Positions 10,596-21,350 of a DNA stretch of 64,000 nucleotides are shown here, piece after piece (position 1 is the first letter of the stretch; each line of letters begins with the position of its first letter). The stretch covers positions 310,001-374,000 of the forward strand of contig JACYFD010000005.1 of NCBI GenBank assembly GCA_014803435.1, in the 5' to 3' direction. The stretch is from Cellulosimicrobium terreum (GTDB lineage: Bacteria; Actinomycetota; Actinomycetes; Actinomycetales; Cellulomonadaceae). The notes under the pieces were generated by a model. That model did no database searches. It was not told where the DNA came from and saw only the letters and a list, made by a program, of their open reading frames with translations. The position numbers and the translations under genes were made by a program.

Positions 10596-11756
10596 TCAGA
10601 GCGCGACGGGCCCGCGCCCGGCGGGCGCGTCCGCACTGATCTCCGCGTACGCGGCGGCGAGCAGGGTCGGGTCGGGGCCCTCGAGCCGCGTGGGGCGCGC
10701 GACGTCGTCGAGCACGACGAACCGCAGCAGGTCGCCACGCGTCTTCTTGTCGCGCCGCATCGCGGACAGCAGCTGCTCCCAGCGGTCGCCCCGGTAGGTC
10801 AGCGGCAGGCCGAGCGAGCCGAGGATCGAGCGGTGCCGCTCCACGACGTCGTCCGCCAGCTTGCCGGCGAGCCGGGCGAGCTCGGCGGCGAACACCATGC
10901 CGACGGACACGGCCGCGCCGTGCCGCCACTGGTAGCGCTCCGTGAGCTCGACCGCGTGACCGAGCGTGTGCCCGTAGTTGAGGATCTCGCGCAGGCCCGA
11001 CTCCTTGAGGTCCGCACCGACCACGCGGGCCTTGACCGCGACGGACCGCTCGACGAGCTCGGTGACGACGGCCCACGTCGCGTCGGTCGTCGGGCGCGTC
11101 CCCCAGGCACCCAGGTCGTCGGAGTTCTCCTCGACGAGCTCCAGGATGCGCTCGTCGGCGATGAACCCGGTCTTGACGACCTCCGCCATGCCGGCGACGA
11201 AGTCCCACCGTCCGAGCGACCCGAGGGCCGCCAGGTCGCACAGCACCCCGGCCGGAGGGTGGAAGGAGCCGACGAGGTTCTTGCCCTCGGACGTGTTGAT
11301 GCCCGTCTTCCCGCCGACCGCGGCATCGACCATCGCGAGGAGCGTGGTCGGGACGTGGACGACGCGGATGCCGCGCAGCCAGGTCGCCGCGACGAAGCCG
11401 CCGAGGTCCGTGGTCGCACCCCCGCCGACGGTGACGATCGCGTCCGAGCGCGTGAAGTCCGCCTGCCCGAGGACACCCCACAGGAAGGCGGCGACCTGCG
11501 CGGTCTTGGCCTCCTCGGCGTCGGGGACCTCGGCGACGTAGGCCTCGTACCCGGACGCCTTCAGGTCCTCGTGCACCACCTCGGCGGTCGTCGCGAGCGC
11601 GGCCGGGTGCACGACGAGCACGCGGCGCACCTGCTGACCGAGGAGGCTCGGAAGCTCTCCCAGCAGGTGGCGTCCGATCACGACGTCGTACGGCTCGTCG
11701 CCGGACACGCGCACGCGGGCAGGGGCGGGGTTCGTCGCGGTGCTCTGGTCGCTCAC
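10596..11756 (-). CDS. aroB: 3-dehydroquinate synthase
   Basis: A 386-residue NAD-dependent, metal-containing synthase that makes the first carbocycle of the shikimate pathway. The NAD-binding segment is [21 protein letters not shown]; the substrate site is [19 protein letters not shown]; metal ligands lie in [11 protein letters not shown] and downstream. The GTG start overlaps the aroK stop (GTGA). The C terminus is slightly longer than usual (about 20 residues). Confidence 0.96.
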   Translation of the reverse strand: MSDQSTATNPAPARVRVSGDEPYDVVIGRHLLGELPSLLGQQVRRVLVVHPAALATTAEVVHEDLKASGYEAYVAEVPDAEEAKTAQVAAFLWGVLGQADFTRSDAIVTVGGGATTDLGGFVAATWLRGIRVVHVPTTLLAMVDAAVGGKTGINTSEGKNLVGSFHPPAGVLCDLAALGSLGRWDFVAGMAEVVKTGFIADERILELVEENSDDLGAWGTRPTTDATWAVVTELVERSVAVKARVVGADLKESGLREILNYGHTLGHAVELTERYQWRHGAAVSVGMVFAAELARLAGKLADDVVERHRSILGSLGLPLTYRGDRWEQLLSAMRRDKKTRGDLLRFVVLDDVARPTRLEGPDPTLLAAAYAEISADAPAGRGPVAL

Positions 11757-12346
11757 GCGGGGTCCTCCGTGGTGGCAGTGGTGGCGCTGGTGCCGGCCGG
11801 CGCGTCCGCGCGCACGAGGAATGCGCGGATCTCCGCCGCGACCTGCGCGGGGGTACGGGCGTCGGTCGTGACGCGCAGTGTCGAGACCCGCTCGTACACG
11901 GGACGGCGGGCCTCCATGAGCGCGGCCCAGCGGGCCCGCGGGTTGCCGAGCAGGAGCGGGCGGGCCTGGTTGAAGCCGACGCGCGGCGCCGCGTGGGCGA
12001 GGCTCACGTCGAGGAAGACGACGGTCCCGCCCTGCGCGGTGTACGCGGCGAGCGCCGCCTGCGTGTGCTCGTCGAGCACGGCACCGCCGCCCAGGGCCAG
12101 GACGCCGCGGTGGGTGGCGAGCGCGGTCGTCACGGCCTCGCGCTCGAGCTCACGGAAGTACGCCTCGCCGTGGTCGACGAACACGTCTGCGACCGTCTTG
12201 CCCACGGCCTGCTCGACGTCGGTGTCCGTGTCACGCTGCGCGAGACCCAGACGGTCGGCCAGCTGCCGGGCGACGGTGGACTTGCCGCTGCCGGGTGGCC
12301 CGACGAGGACGACGACCGGCCGGGTGCCGGGTGCGACGGGAGCCAT
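11753..12346 (-). CDS. aroK: Shikimate kinase
   Basis: 197 residues. Walker A is [16 protein letters not shown]; the substrate-binding DTDTDVEQ and GGGAVLD motifs and the RPLLLGN lid segment are all present. It phosphorylates shikimate with ATP. ATG at 12346 shares its A with the aroC stop (TGATG); longer upstream readings lie inside aroC. A C-terminal Ala/Thr-rich tail of about 20 residues is atypical but probably disordered. Confidence 0.95.
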   Translation of the reverse strand: MAPVAPGTRPVVVLVGPPGSGKSTVARQLADRLGLAQRDTDTDVEQAVGKTVADVFVDHGEAYFRELEREAVTTALATHRGVLALGGGAVLDEHTQAALAAYTAQGGTVVFLDVSLAHAAPRVGFNQARPLLLGNPRARWAALMEARRPVYERVSTLRVTTDARTPAQVAAEIRAFLVRADAPAGTSATTATTEDPA

Positions 12347-13563
12347 CAGCGCTGCAGCTCCGGGATCGCCTCGAGGTAGGCGCGGGCGTTGCGGCGGACC
12401 TCGTCCACCGAGTCGCCGCCGAACTTCACGAGCGCCTGCTCGGCGAGCACGAGCGCGACCATGGCCTCCGCGACCACCGCGGCGGGCGGGACCGCGCACA
12501 CGTCGGACCGCTGGTGCTGCGCGGTCGCGGACTCCCCCGTGACGACGTCGACCGTCGCGAGCGCACGCGGCACGGTCGAGATGGGCTTCATCGCCGCGCG
12601 CACGCGCACGACCTCCCCGTTGCTCATCCCTCCCTCGACGCCGCCCGCCCGGTTGGACCGGCGGGTGATGCGGCCGTCGGCGCCGCGCTCGATCTCGTCG
12701 TGCGCGGCCGAGCCGCGGCGGCGGGCCGTACGGAACCCGTCGCCGACCTCGACGCCCTTGATCGCCTGGATGCCCATGAGCACCGCCGCCAGGCGGGAGT
12801 CGAGGCGCCCGTCCGACTGCGTGTACGTGCCGAGCCCGGTCGGGACGCCGTACGCGAGGACCTCGACCACGCCGCCCAGGGTGTCGCCCGCCTGCTGGCA
12901 GTCGTCGATCTCCGCGACCATGGCGGCCGACGTCGCGGCGTCGAAGCAGCGGACCAGGTCGGCGTCCAGCGCGGCGACGTCGTCCGGACCGGGGACGGGC
13001 GCGTCGTCGGGCACCTCGACCGGCCCGATCGCCACGACGTGCGAGACGAGCCGGACCCCGAGGGCCTGCTCGAGGAACGCGGCCGCGGCGGCGCCGAGCG
13101 CGACGCGGGTCGCGGTCTCACGGGCGGAGGCGCGCTCCAGCACGGGACGGGCGTCGGTGAAGCCGTACTTGCGCATGCCCACCAGGTCGGCGTGCCCGGG
13201 GCGAGGGCGGGTGAGCGGGCGGTTGCGCGCGATCTCGCGCTGGTCGCCCGTCCCGGCGTCGACGAGGAGCGCCTCGGGCGGGACGGGGTCCGCAGACATC
13301 ACGTCGACCCACCTCGGCCACTCGCTGTTGCCGATCTCGATCGCGAGCGGTCCGCCCTGGGTGCGCCCGTGCCGCAGCCCGCCGAGCACGCGCAGCGCGT
13401 CCTGCTCGAACTTCTGCCGCGAGCCCCGGCCGTAGCCGAGACGGCGACGGGCGAGCACCGCCTGCACGTCGGCCGTCGTGAGCTCCACCCCGGCGGGCAG
13501 ACCGTCCAGGATCCCGACCAGCGACGGACCGTGCGACTCACCCGATGTCAACCAACGCAGCAT
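12346..13563 (-). CDS. aroC: Chorismate synthase
   Basis: A 405-residue FMN-dependent enzyme, last step to chorismate. It starts [25 protein letters not shown] and carries [30 protein letters not shown], and the C-terminal [20 protein letters not shown] signature. An ATG 9 nt further upstream (13572) directly touches the GGGAGG ribosome site; the ATG at 13563 has a normal 9 nt spacing and was preferred. First gene of aroC-aroK-aroB; the divergent prepilin peptidase starts 167 bp away. Confidence 0.95.
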   Translation of the reverse strand: MLRWLTSGESHGPSLVGILDGLPAGVELTTADVQAVLARRRLGYGRGSRQKFEQDALRVLGGLRHGRTQGGPLAIEIGNSEWPRWVDVMSADPVPPEALLVDAGTGDQREIARNRPLTRPRPGHADLVGMRKYGFTDARPVLERASARETATRVALGAAAAAFLEQALGVRLVSHVVAIGPVEVPDDAPVPGPDDVAALDADLVRCFDAATSAAMVAEIDDCQQAGDTLGGVVEVLAYGVPTGLGTYTQSDGRLDSRLAAVLMGIQAIKGVEVGDGFRTARRRGSAAHDEIERGADGRITRRSNRAGGVEGGMSNGEVVRVRAAMKPISTVPRALATVDVVTGESATAQHQRSDVCAVPPAAVVAEAMVALVLAEQALVKFGGDSVDEVRRNARAYLEAIPELQR

Positions 13564-13716
13564 GTTCGTCATCCTCCCACGCACGCGCCGCGCCCCGGAC
13601 GCGCGACCGCAGTGCGGACCGCTGCCGCCACGCACCGGAGGGTGCGCCGTCGGTGTGCCGCCGGTTGCGCCGTGGAGACCTGTGGACGACGCCGGTGCGA
13701 TCCCGGGCGGACGCGC

Positions 13717-13722
13717 TAGCGT
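13717..13722 (+). promoter_or_regulatory. -10 box of the prepilin peptidase gene (leaderless)
   Basis: TAGCGT ends 7 nt before the GTG at 13730, consistent with a leaderless transcript. No clear -35. The 166 bp between aroC and this gene contain no other element that I can support. Confidence 0.5.
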
Positions 13723-13729
13723 GCCGCCC

Positions 13730-14386
13730 GTGGAGCAGCGCAGGGGCCCGGCCCCACCCGTCGAGGAGATCGCGCGTGCAGCCGCGCCGTGGTCGGCGCG
13801 CGTGCGCGCCGAGCTGCGCACGGGCGGACGCCTCGGAGCGGTCCTCGCGCTGCTCGCCGCCGTGGTCGCGGTGCTCGCGGCCGGGCGCGACGCCGGGCCG
13901 GCCTGGGCGACGCCCGCGACCGTCCTCGCAGCCGCGAGCGGCGCGGTGCTCGCCGTGATCGACGTGCGGACGCACCGCCTGCCCGACGCCGTCGTCCTGC
14001 CGGCGTGGGCCGGGGCGGCGCTGCTGCTCGGCGCGTCCGCGCTCGCGAGCGCGGACGGCGCGCTCCTCGTGCGCGGGCTCGTCGGCGGCGCGGTCGCGTT
14101 CTGTGCCTACGCGGCCCTGCGGCTCGCCTACCCGCCAGGGCTGGGCTTCGGCGACGTCAAGCTCGCCGGGATGCTCGGCACCGCGCTCGCGGGGCTCGGG
14201 TGGGCCGAGCTCCTCGTCGGGCTCGCGGCACCGTTCCTCCTGGGAGGGGTGTGGTCGCTCCTGCTGCTCGTGACCCGCCGCGCGCACCGCGGCACGGCCG
14301 TGCCGTTCGGGCCGTTCATGGTGCTCGGGGCCGGCGTCGGCGCGCTCGCGGGCGGCGCCGTGGTCGCGGCCTACGCGCTGGGCTGA
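13730..14386 (+). CDS. A24 family prepilin peptidase (peptidase domain only)
   Basis: 218 residues, six or so membrane helices. The two catalytic aspartates of type IV prepilin peptidases are present: Asp in [12 protein letters not shown] (about residue 83) and Asp in the GFGDVKLAG (GxGD) motif. The N-terminal methyltransferase domain of full-length PilD is missing, as in the TadV/CpaA-like short forms. No pilin or Tad genes are in the window, so its substrate is unknown. Start GTG at 13730 chosen from the -10 box; a GTG 9 nt upstream is possible. Its 3' end overlaps the convergent aroE by 16 bp. Confidence 0.88.
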   Translation: MEQRRGPAPPVEEIARAAAPWSARVRAELRTGGRLGAVLALLAAVVAVLAAGRDAGPAWATPATVLAAASGAVLAVIDVRTHRLPDAVVLPAWAGAALLLGASALASADGALLVRGLVGGAVAFCAYAALRLAYPPGLGFGDVKLAGMLGTALAGLGWAELLVGLAAPFLLGGVWSLLLLVTRRAHRGTAVPFGPFMVLGAGVGALAGGAVVAAYALG

Positions 14387-15282
14387 GCCGCCGCCGTACC
14401 GAGCGCCGACTCGAGGGCGTCGTCCATCGCGCCCAGCGGAGCTGGACGGCCCGTCATGAGCCGGACCTGCTCGGCCGCCTGGTGCAGCAGCATGCGCTGA
14501 CCGCCGACGACCGTACCGCCGCAGGTCGCCCACGCCGCGGAGAGCGCTGTCGGGCGCGGGTCGTAGACGACGTCGAGCAGGACGCCGACCGGGCTCGCAC
14601 CGCCGGCCCTGCCCGTGAGGCGACCGGCGACGGAGTCGGCGAGCGGGTCCGCCGCGTGCGACGGGAGGGTCGCCACGACGACGTCGGCCGCGAGGACGCG
14701 CTCGACGACCGCGGGTGCGCCGGGGTCGAGGACCTCGAAGCGCGGCTCGACGCCCATGCGGTGCGCGGCACGCTGCAGCCCACCTGTGCGACCGAGCGAG
14801 CGCACGAGCACCGTCGGGGTCGTGCAACCGAGCTCCGCGAGCGCGGCGAGCGTCGAGGCTGCGGTCGCGCCCGCGCCGAGCACGACGGCCGAGCCCGCCG
14901 CGCGCTCCCCCAGTCCTTCGCGCAGTGCCGCGACGAGGCCGTGCACGTCGGTGTTCGCACCCACGAGGGTGGGACGGCCGGTGCCGATGGGCTGGACCAC
15001 GACCGTGTTCACCGCACCGACGACGCCCGCGAGCGGGTCCACGTGGTGCAGGAGCGGGATGACGGTCTGCTTGAGCGGCATGGTGAGGCTGAGCCCGGCC
15101 CACGACCCGTCGAGCGACGCGACGAGCGCCGGCAGCTGCGCCTCGGTCGTGTCGAGCGCCTCGTACTCCCAGTCCTCGAGGCCGAGGGCGGCGTACGCCG
15201 CGCGGTGCAGGACCGGGGACAACGAGTGCGCGACCGGGTGCCCCAGCACGGCAGAGCGCCGCGCCGTGGACGAGCCGGTCAC
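14371..15282 (-). CDS. aroE: Shikimate dehydrogenase
   Basis: 303 residues. Substrate-binding HPVAHSLSPVLHRAAYAALG is at the N terminus; the catalytic Lys is in LSLTMPLKQTVIPLLH; the NADPH-binding VLGAGATAAST follows the second-domain start. It reduces 3-dehydroshikimate. GTG overlaps the mltG stop (GTGA), placing it at the end of an alaS-ruvX-mltG-aroE operon, separated from aroC only by the inserted prepilin peptidase on the other strand. Confidence 0.94.
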   Translation of the reverse strand: MTGSSTARRSAVLGHPVAHSLSPVLHRAAYAALGLEDWEYEALDTTEAQLPALVASLDGSWAGLSLTMPLKQTVIPLLHHVDPLAGVVGAVNTVVVQPIGTGRPTLVGANTDVHGLVAALREGLGERAAGSAVVLGAGATAASTLAALAELGCTTPTVLVRSLGRTGGLQRAAHRMGVEPRFEVLDPGAPAVVERVLAADVVVATLPSHAADPLADSVAGRLTGRAGGASPVGVLLDVVYDPRPTALSAAWATCGGTVVGGQRMLLHQAAEQVRLMTGRPAPLGAMDDALESALGTAAAQPSA

Positions 15283-16430
15283 CCCTCGTTCTCCGACTGC
15301 CACTGCCGCAGCTCGTCGACGTTCTTCTCGTGCTCGTCCCACGTCGTCGCGAACTTCGTCTCGCCGGTCTCGAGGTTGACCGCGGTCCAGAAGATCCAGT
15401 CCCCCGGTTCCGGGTTCATCACGGCCTGGATGGACTCCATGCCCGGGTTCGCGATCGGCGTCGGCGGCAGCCCCTTGTGCACATAGGTGTTGTAGGGGTT
15501 CTCCGGGTCCTGCGTGTCGTCCCGCGTCAGCTCGGTACCAGGCTTGTCGAGCCCGTACGCGACCGCTGCGTCGATCTGCAGCGCCATGCCCACGTCGAGC
15601 CGGTTCTCGATCGCCTGCGCCATCTTCGGCCGGTCGGGTGCGAACTTGGCCTCGCGCTCGATGAGCGACGCTTTGTTGAGCACGGTCTCCCGGTCCTCGG
15701 GTGCCACGCCGGCCTCGTCGAGCCGTGCCGTGGTCTGGCTGACCATGCGACCGATGACGCCGGTCGCGTTGACCTCGTCCGGCTCGAGCACGTACGTGGT
15801 CGGGTAGAGCCAACCCTCGTAGTTCCCGTCCGCCTCCTTCGGCAGCCCGGTCGCCTCGGTGTCCTTCATGGCCTCGGTCAGCTCGTCGATCGAGATGCCC
15901 GTCACCGACGAGGTGCGCTCGAGGACCTGGTCGGCCGTGAACCCCTCGGGGATGGTGATGCGGGTCTCGACGCGGCTGTCGTTCGCGACGAGGCGGGCGA
16001 CGGCGTCCTTCGCGGACATCTGCTCGAGCAGGGTGTGCGTGCCCGCCTGGATCGTCCCCGAGCTCGGGTTCGCCTCGAACGCGGTCACGAACGCCGCGCT
16101 GCTCGCCACGACGTCGGCGTCGACGAGGACTTCGCCCATGTCGCGGCCGGAGGAGCCCGGCTCGATGGTGACGTCCACCGGCTCCGTGCCGGGTCCGTCG
16201 TAGTCCTTCGCGGCCACCGGGTTGTCGAACCCCAACAGGTTCGTCGCGTTGGTGAGGACGACGTAGCCGGCTCCGGCCACGACGAGCAACGACACGAGGA
16301 CGACGACCGCCGCGCGGCGACGGCGGCGCGCTCGACGCTTCTTCGCGGCGCGACGCGCACGTTGCTCCGTGCGCGACGAGCGCGTGGCCGCCTCGTCCCG
16401 GACGGTCGGTCGATCGAACAGATCGGTCAC
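15279..16430 (-). CDS. mltG: Endolytic murein transglycosylase MltG (YceG-like)
   Basis: 383 residues. A long basic cytoplasmic N terminus (about 1-40, [14 protein letters not shown]), one membrane helix (about 41-62), then the extracytoplasmic YceG domain. The family's catalytic Glu is in LNKASLIEREAKFAPDRPK, and the QIDAAVAYG and YVHKGLPPTPIANPG segments are typical. MltG cuts nascent glycan strands and sets their length. ATG start; the stop overlaps aroE. Overlaps the ruvX stop by 4 nt. Confidence 0.94.
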   Translation of the reverse strand: MTDLFDRPTVRDEAATRSSRTEQRARRAAKKRRARRRRRAAVVVLVSLLVVAGAGYVVLTNATNLLGFDNPVAAKDYDGPGTEPVDVTIEPGSSGRDMGEVLVDADVVASSAAFVTAFEANPSSGTIQAGTHTLLEQMSAKDAVARLVANDSRVETRITIPEGFTADQVLERTSSVTGISIDELTEAMKDTEATGLPKEADGNYEGWLYPTTYVLEPDEVNATGVIGRMVSQTTARLDEAGVAPEDRETVLNKASLIEREAKFAPDRPKMAQAIENRLDVGMALQIDAAVAYGLDKPGTELTRDDTQDPENPYNTYVHKGLPPTPIANPGMESIQAVMNPEPGDWIFWTAVNLETGETKFATTWDEHEKNVDELRQWQSENEG

Positions 16431-16954
16431 TGTCGCTGAACTCCTGTCGGGTCTACAGGTTCTCCGGCACGCGCCCCCGCGCCCCGCTCGGCGTCGAGAG
16501 CGGATTGCAGAATGATAACGGCTGCAGCCTGGTCGATGACGGAACGGTGCCGTCTTCCGCTCCGTCCCGCGGCGTGCAGGGCCTGGTGGGCGCTCACCGT
16601 GGTCATGCGCTCGTCGACGAGGTGCACGGGGACCGGAGCCACCGCGCGTGCGATCGCACCAGCGTACGCCCGCGCCCCCTCGGCGGCCGTGCCCTCGGCC
16701 CCGGACAGGTGCCGCGGCAGGCCGACGTAGACGACTCCCGCGCCTCGTTCCGCGACCTCCGTCGCGATGCGGGCGACGTCCGCCGGTACGCGCTGACCTG
16801 TCGCCGTGTCGCGCGCCAGGGTCTCCACGGGTGTCGCGACGAGCCCGTCCGGATCGCTCGCGGCCAGCCCGACGCGCACGGAACCGACGTCGACCGCGAG
16901 GCGCGCGCCGCGCGGCACCGTCGGGCCCGCGCCGTCGGGGGCAGGGGAGGTCAT
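16427..16954 (-). CDS. ruvX: Holliday junction resolvase-like protein RuvX/YqgF
   Basis: 175 residues with the RNase H-like core: the first catalytic Asp in LAVDVGSVRVGLAASD, and VYVGLPRHLSGAEG, VDERMTTVSA and the C-terminal IDQAAAVIILQSALD. The family has been linked to pre-16S rRNA processing and to Holliday junction cleavage. Between alaS and mltG, a standard actinobacterial order. ATG at 16954 preceded by GGGGCAGGGGAGG-like purine sequence on the opposite reading is not used; the start follows from family length. Confidence 0.92.
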   Translation of the reverse strand: MTSPAPDGAGPTVPRGARLAVDVGSVRVGLAASDPDGLVATPVETLARDTATGQRVPADVARIATEVAERGAGVVYVGLPRHLSGAEGTAAEGARAYAGAIARAVAPVPVHLVDERMTTVSAHQALHAAGRSGRRHRSVIDQAAAVIILQSALDAERGAGARAGEPVDPTGVQRQ

Positions 16955-16961
16955 CGGGGCG

Positions 16962-19646
16962 TCACGCGCCCGTCGCGGCGGCGCGCACGCCGGCCAGCGC
17001 CGCCGGGAGCGCGGACACGTCCGTCCCGCCGCCCTGCGCCATGTCGTCCTTGCCGCCACCACCGCCGCCGAGCGTCTGGGCCGCGGACCGCGCGAGCGCA
17101 CCGGCCCGCAGGCCCGCGGCGCGCGCCGACGCGTTCGTCACGACGACCACCTGGGGACGGTCCTTCGCGACGCCGCCGACGGCGACCACCGCGGACTCGG
17201 ACTCGCCGAGGCGCCCGCGCACGTCCAGCGCCAGTGCACGCAGGTCGTCGGCCGAGGCCACCACTCCGGCGTCGTGCACGACGACGCGCACGCCGTCGAC
17301 CGACTCTGCACCGGCCGCGAGAGCTCCCGCCGCCGCCAGGAGCTGCCCCTGGCGGAGCTGCGCGAGCTCTTTCTCCGCGTCGCGAAGGCGGGACACGAGC
17401 GAGCCCACCCGGTCCGGGAGCTCCTCGCTGCGCACGTTCAGCAGACCGGTGAGCTGGCCGACGAGCGCGTGCTCCTTGGCCTGGAAGCCGTACGCGCCGT
17501 CGCCCACCAGGGCGTCGACACGCCGCACGCCCGAGCCGATGGACGACTCGCCGAGCAGCGTGACGAGGCCGAGCTGGCCCGTGCGCTGCACGTGCGTGCC
17601 CGCGCACAGCTCGCGCGACCAGTCGCCGCCGATCGACACGACGCGCACCACGTCGCCGTACTTCTCGCCGAACAGGGCCATCGCACCCAGCTCGCGGGCC
17701 TGGGCGATCGGCATGAGCTGGTCGGTGACGTCGAGGTTCTCGGCGAGCTGGGTGTTGACCCGCTCCTCGATCTCCGACAGCGCCCCGCCGGGGACGGCGG
17801 ACGAGCGGCGGAAGTCGAAGCGGATACGGCTCGGGGCGTTCTCCGACCCGGCCTGCGTCGCATCCTTGCCGAGCGACTCCTGGAGCGCCTTGTGGATCAT
17901 GTGGGTCGCGGAGTGGGCGCGGCTGATCGCCTTGCGGCGCGCCGTGTCGATCGTCGCGGTCCCGGGGTCGCCGAGCGCGGCCGTGCCCTCCACGAGGCGG
18001 CCGCGGTGCACGGACAGGCCCTTGATCGGGCGCTGCACGTCGTCGACCTCGATGGTGGCGCCGCCGTCGAGCACGATCGTGCCGTGGTCGGCGAGCTGAC
18101 CGCCGGCCTCGGCGTAGAACGGGGTGCGGTCGAGGACGACCTCGACATCGGCCGGCGCGGTCGCCGCGGGGGCGGGCACGCCGTCGACGAGCAGACCGGC
18201 GACCTTCACCGCGGCGGTCGACTCGGTGTAGCCGAGGAACTCCACGGGGGCGGCGAGGTCGGACGCGAGCGACTGGTAGGCCGCGGTGTCCACCCCGCCC
18301 GAGCGCTTGGCGAGCGCGTCGGCACGCGCACGCGTGCGCTGCTCGGCCATGAGGGCGCGGAAGGCCTTCTCGTCGACCTGGACGCCCTGCTCGGCCGCCA
18401 TCTCGAGCGTGAGGTCGATCGGGAAGCCGTAAGTGTCGTGCAGCGCGAACGCCTGGTCGCCGCCGAGAACGGGCGTGCCGCTCGTGCCAACCGCCGACTT
18501 CGCCCTCGACACGGCCGTGTCGAGGATCGTCGTCCCGGACGTCAGCGTCCGCCGGAACGCGTCCTCCTCGGCGTACGCGATCGACGAGATGCGCTCGAAG
18601 TCGGTCGCGACCTCCGGATAGGAGGCGGCCATGGCGTCGCGGCTCACCGGGAACAGCGCCGGCAGCGCCTGGTCCTCCACGCCCAGCAGGCGCATCGCGC
18701 GCACCGAGCGGCGCAGCAGGCGGCGCAGCACGTAGCCGCGGCCCTCGTTCGACGGACGCACGCCGTCGCTGATGATCATGAGCGCCGAGCGCACGTGGTC
18801 GGCGACGACGCGCATCCGCACGTCGTCGTCGCGGTTCGCCCCGTACCGCTTGCCCGAGAGCTCCTGCGCGGCCGTGATCACCGGGAAGACCTCGTCGATC
18901 TCGTAGAGGTTGTCCTTGCCCTGGAGCAGGTACGCGACACGCTCCAGGCCCATGCCCGTGTCGATGTTCTTGCGCGCGAGCTCGGAGACGATGCGGAACT
19001 CCTCCTTGGAGCGCACGTCGTCGATCGCGTACTGCATGAACACGAGGTTCCAGATCTCGAGGTAGCGGTCCTCGTCGACGACGGGCCCGCCCTCCTTGCC
19101 GTACGCGGGGCCGCGGTCGACGTAGATCTCCGAGCACGGCCCGGCCGGGCCCGGCTGACCCGTGGACCAGTAGTTGTCCTTCTTGCCGCGGTTCTGGATG
19201 CGCTCGTCCGGCAGGCCCGCGATGCGCTTCCACAGTTGCCGCGCCTCGTCGTCCTCGTGGTAGACCGTGACCCAGATCGTCTCGGGGTCGAACCCGTAGC
19301 CGCCCTCGGCCTGCGACCTCGTGATGAGGTCCCAGGCGTACGTGATCGCCCCCTCCTTGAAGTAGTCCCCGAAGGAGAAGTTCCCGTTCATCTGGAAGAA
19401 CGTGCCGTGGCGCGTCGTCTTGCCGACCTCGTCGATGTCGAGCGTGCGCACGCACTTCTGCACGCTCGTCGCACGGTCCCACGGCGGCGTCTGCTCGCCC
19501 GTCATGTACGGGATGAACGGGACCATGCCCGCGATCGTGAACAGCGTGGACGGGTCCGGGGAGACCAGGGACGCCGACGGCACGACCGTGTGGTCGCGCT
19601 CGGCGAAGAAGTCGAGCCAGCGCTTGCGGATCTCGGCGGTGCGCAT
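16962..19646 (-). CDS. alaS: Alanyl-tRNA synthetase
   Basis: 894 residues, full length. Class II core motifs are in the N-terminal 450 residues ([33 protein letters not shown]). The editing domain has the zinc-binding [11 protein letters not shown] and [11 protein letters not shown] motifs. The C-terminal C-Ala domain ends in a glycine-rich [15 protein letters not shown] stretch usual for AlaRS. ATG 19646 has GAAGGA 5 nt upstream. Leads the ruvX-mltG-aroE operon. Confidence 0.97.
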   Translation of the reverse strand: MRTAEIRKRWLDFFAERDHTVVPSASLVSPDPSTLFTIAGMVPFIPYMTGEQTPPWDRATSVQKCVRTLDIDEVGKTTRHGTFFQMNGNFSFGDYFKEGAITYAWDLITRSQAEGGYGFDPETIWVTVYHEDDEARQLWKRIAGLPDERIQNRGKKDNYWSTGQPGPAGPCSEIYVDRGPAYGKEGGPVVDEDRYLEIWNLVFMQYAIDDVRSKEEFRIVSELARKNIDTGMGLERVAYLLQGKDNLYEIDEVFPVITAAQELSGKRYGANRDDDVRMRVVADHVRSALMIISDGVRPSNEGRGYVLRRLLRRSVRAMRLLGVEDQALPALFPVSRDAMAASYPEVATDFERISSIAYAEEDAFRRTLTSGTTILDTAVSRAKSAVGTSGTPVLGGDQAFALHDTYGFPIDLTLEMAAEQGVQVDEKAFRALMAEQRTRARADALAKRSGGVDTAAYQSLASDLAAPVEFLGYTESTAAVKVAGLLVDGVPAPAATAPADVEVVLDRTPFYAEAGGQLADHGTIVLDGGATIEVDDVQRPIKGLSVHRGRLVEGTAALGDPGTATIDTARRKAISRAHSATHMIHKALQESLGKDATQAGSENAPSRIRFDFRRSSAVPGGALSEIEERVNTQLAENLDVTDQLMPIAQARELGAMALFGEKYGDVVRVVSIGGDWSRELCAGTHVQRTGQLGLVTLLGESSIGSGVRRVDALVGDGAYGFQAKEHALVGQLTGLLNVRSEELPDRVGSLVSRLRDAEKELAQLRQGQLLAAAGALAAGAESVDGVRVVVHDAGVVASADDLRALALDVRGRLGESESAVVAVGGVAKDRPQVVVVTNASARAAGLRAGALARSAAQTLGGGGGGKDDMAQGGGTDVSALPAALAGVRAAATGA

Positions 19647-19744
19647 GATGTCCTTCGGGAGCAGGGTCGGGGCCGGATGACCGGCGATGCCGGTCTGCCT
19701 CGTCGTGGCTGGTGGTGTCTTGTGGTGGCCGGTGGTGGCCGGTG

Positions 19745-20086
19745 CTAGAACGAGTAGCCGAGGAGGTCCTCGACCTCGTCCGTGTCGTCGGGCGCGGACT
19801 GCGCGTGGCGGCCCTGCGCCCGGCGCGCGCGGACGACCTCCGGGTCCTCCTGACCCTCGGCGAGGAGCGCGGCCATGAGCTCGCGCTCGCGCGCGTCGCG
19901 CGCGGTCACGAACTCCGTACGGAAGTCGCGCACCACATGGACGGCACGCTCACCCAGGCCGTTCGCCTGCGCGGTCGCGCGGTCGACGAGCGACGCCGGT
20001 GCGTAGCGCGCGACGATTCGCCTGCCCCGCACCACGACGACGACGGTGAGCGCGACCCCGACCCCGACCCAGAACACGCGGCGCAT
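19745..20086 (-). CDS. Small single-pass membrane protein (DUF6167-like)
   Basis: 113 residues: one N-terminal membrane helix (about 4-20, [16 protein letters not shown]), then a basic then acidic cytoplasmic tail. Actinobacterial genomes commonly carry such a protein between alaS and a DUF948 protein. No function known. ATG shares one base with the DUF948 stop (TGATG). The 98 bp between it and alaS contain only a GGTGG-rich stretch. Confidence 0.75.
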   Translation of the reverse strand: MRRVFWVGVGVALTVVVVVRGRRIVARYAPASLVDRATAQANGLGERAVHVVRDFRTEFVTARDARERELMAALLAEGQEDPEVVRARRAQGRHAQSAPDDTDEVEDLLGYSF

Positions 20087-20472
20087 CAGCGCGCACCGTC
20101 CGTGCTGTCCGTCCCGGTCCGGCGGGAGAACGTGCGGGCGGCGGCCTGACGCACGCCGTAGGTGAACGCGGCGACCTTGACGAGGGGAGCACCGAAGGTG
20201 GCCGCGTACAGACCGGTGAGCGCGGAGACGTTCTCGCTCACCTGGGCGGCCGACGTCGTGATGGTGTCCACCTTGACGAGCTGGCTGTTGGTCGTCGCGA
20301 CCGTCGTGGCGGCCTCGTCGAGGATCGGTACCGAGTGGTCGGTGACCTCCTTGATGCTCGCGCGCGCCTCGTCGAGGACGCGGCCGAGCTTCAGCAGCGG
20401 CACCGCGAGCAGGCCGACGAGCAGGACGAACGCGATGGCTGCGACGAGGCCGGCCACATCTCCCAGGGACAT
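20086..20472 (-). CDS. DUF948 domain membrane protein
   Basis: 128 residues. One membrane helix (about 8-27), then a long amphipathic/coiled-coil segment with repeated T-N-S-Q and hydrophobic heptads (LDEARASIKEVTDHSVPILD), which is the DUF948 signature. Role unknown; a stress-related or envelope role has been suggested for the family in firmicutes. Second gene after rpsD, from which it is separated by a strong terminator. Confidence 0.8.
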   Translation of the reverse strand: MSLGDVAGLVAAIAFVLLVGLLAVPLLKLGRVLDEARASIKEVTDHSVPILDEAATTVATTNSQLVKVDTITTSAAQVSENVSALTGLYAATFGAPLVKVAAFTYGVRQAAARTFSRRTGTDSTDGAR

Positions 20473-20560
20473 TCTTCCTCCGGTGCTCTTGGTGCTGCGG
20501 ACTGCCGAAACACTACCCGCACCCGCGCCGCTCGTGCGGGCACGCGCCCGGACGCACGAA

Positions 20561-20594
20561 CGCCCCGCTCGCCGACGAAGCGGTGAGCGAGGCG
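20561..20594 (-). terminator. rpsD intrinsic terminator
   Basis: On the minus strand a 13-bp stem (CGCCTCGCTCACC pairing with GGCGAGCGGGGCG; one U-G pair and one A-C mismatch) closes an 8-nt loop GCTTCGTC, beginning 13 nt after the rpsD stop. There is only a TTCG, not a U-tract, downstream, as is common in high-GC actinobacteria. Confidence 0.75.
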
Positions 20595-20607
20595 TCCGGA
20601 GCGGGAC

Positions 20608-21234
20608 TCAGCGGGCGTAGTACTCGACGACCAGCTGGACCTCGCAGGTCACGGGGACCTCGGCGCGCTTCGGGCGGCGCACCAGCACCGCGCTGAGCTT
20701 CTCGAGCTGCACGTCCAGGTACGCCGGGACGGCGGGCAGGACGTCGCGGTGGGCACCGGCAGCGGCGACCTGGAACGGTGTCGTCGCCTGGCTCTTCGGC
20801 TTGACCTGGAGGGTCTGGCCGGGCTTCACGCGGAACGACGGGCGGTCCACGATCTTGCCGTCCACGAGGATGTGGCGGTGCGTCACGGCCTGGCGCGCCT
20901 GCAGGATGGTGCGGGCGAAGCCGGAGCGCAGCACGAGCGCGTCGAGACGCGACTCGAGGATCTCGACGAGCGCCTCACCGGTCAGGCCGGAGTCCTTGCG
21001 GGCCTCCTCGTACGCACGGGCGATCTGCTTCTCGCGGAGCATGTACTGCGCGCGCAGACGCTGCTTCTCGCGCAGACGCACCGCGTAGTCCGACTCGGTG
21101 CGGCGGCGGGCGCGGCCGTGCTCACCCGGGGGGTACGGGCGCTTCTCGAAGTGCTTGACGGCCTTGGGGGTGAGGGCGATGCCCAGCGCGCGGCTCAGGC
21201 GAACCTGGCGGCGCGAGCGCTTGACTGAGGTCAC
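20608..21234 (-). CDS. rpsD: 30S ribosomal protein S4
   Basis: 208 residues, typical length. The N terminus lacks the four-cysteine zinc motif, so it is a C-minus S4. The S4 RNA-binding domain is at about 98-160 (SRLDALVLRSGFARTILQARQ, HRHILVDGKIVDRPSF). GTG at 21234 chosen because GAAGAG lies upstream and the N terminus VTSVKRSRRQVRLSRALG is normal. It stands alone here and not in the alpha operon with rpoA, so it has its own leader (21351-21432), possibly with S4 autoregulation. Confidence 0.96.
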   Translation of the reverse strand: MTSVKRSRRQVRLSRALGIALTPKAVKHFEKRPYPPGEHGRARRRTESDYAVRLREKQRLRAQYMLREKQIARAYEEARKDSGLTGEALVEILESRLDALVLRSGFARTILQARQAVTHRHILVDGKIVDRPSFRVKPGQTLQVKPKSQATTPFQVAAAGAHRDVLPAVPAYLDVQLEKLSAVLVRRPKRAEVPVTCEVQLVVEYYAR

Positions 21235-21350
21235 AGCGGTATCTCTTCCTGTCGTGTCATGTTCGGACGTCACACCCGCGGCGTCGGCTGGTCGAGGACC
21301 AGACCGGGTCCGGGTGCGGGACCAGCCGCTGGACGTCCAACGATGCACGG

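Noticed and set aside
13478-13729. A longer start for the prepilin peptidase
   Set aside because: Upstream in-frame codons overlap aroC and give a non-membrane Arg-rich segment; the -10 box at 13717 places the transcript start near 13730.
19690-19750. GGTGGCCGGT-like repeats between alaS and the small membrane protein
   Set aside because: Short and imperfect, with no stem typical of a terminator and no spacing pattern.
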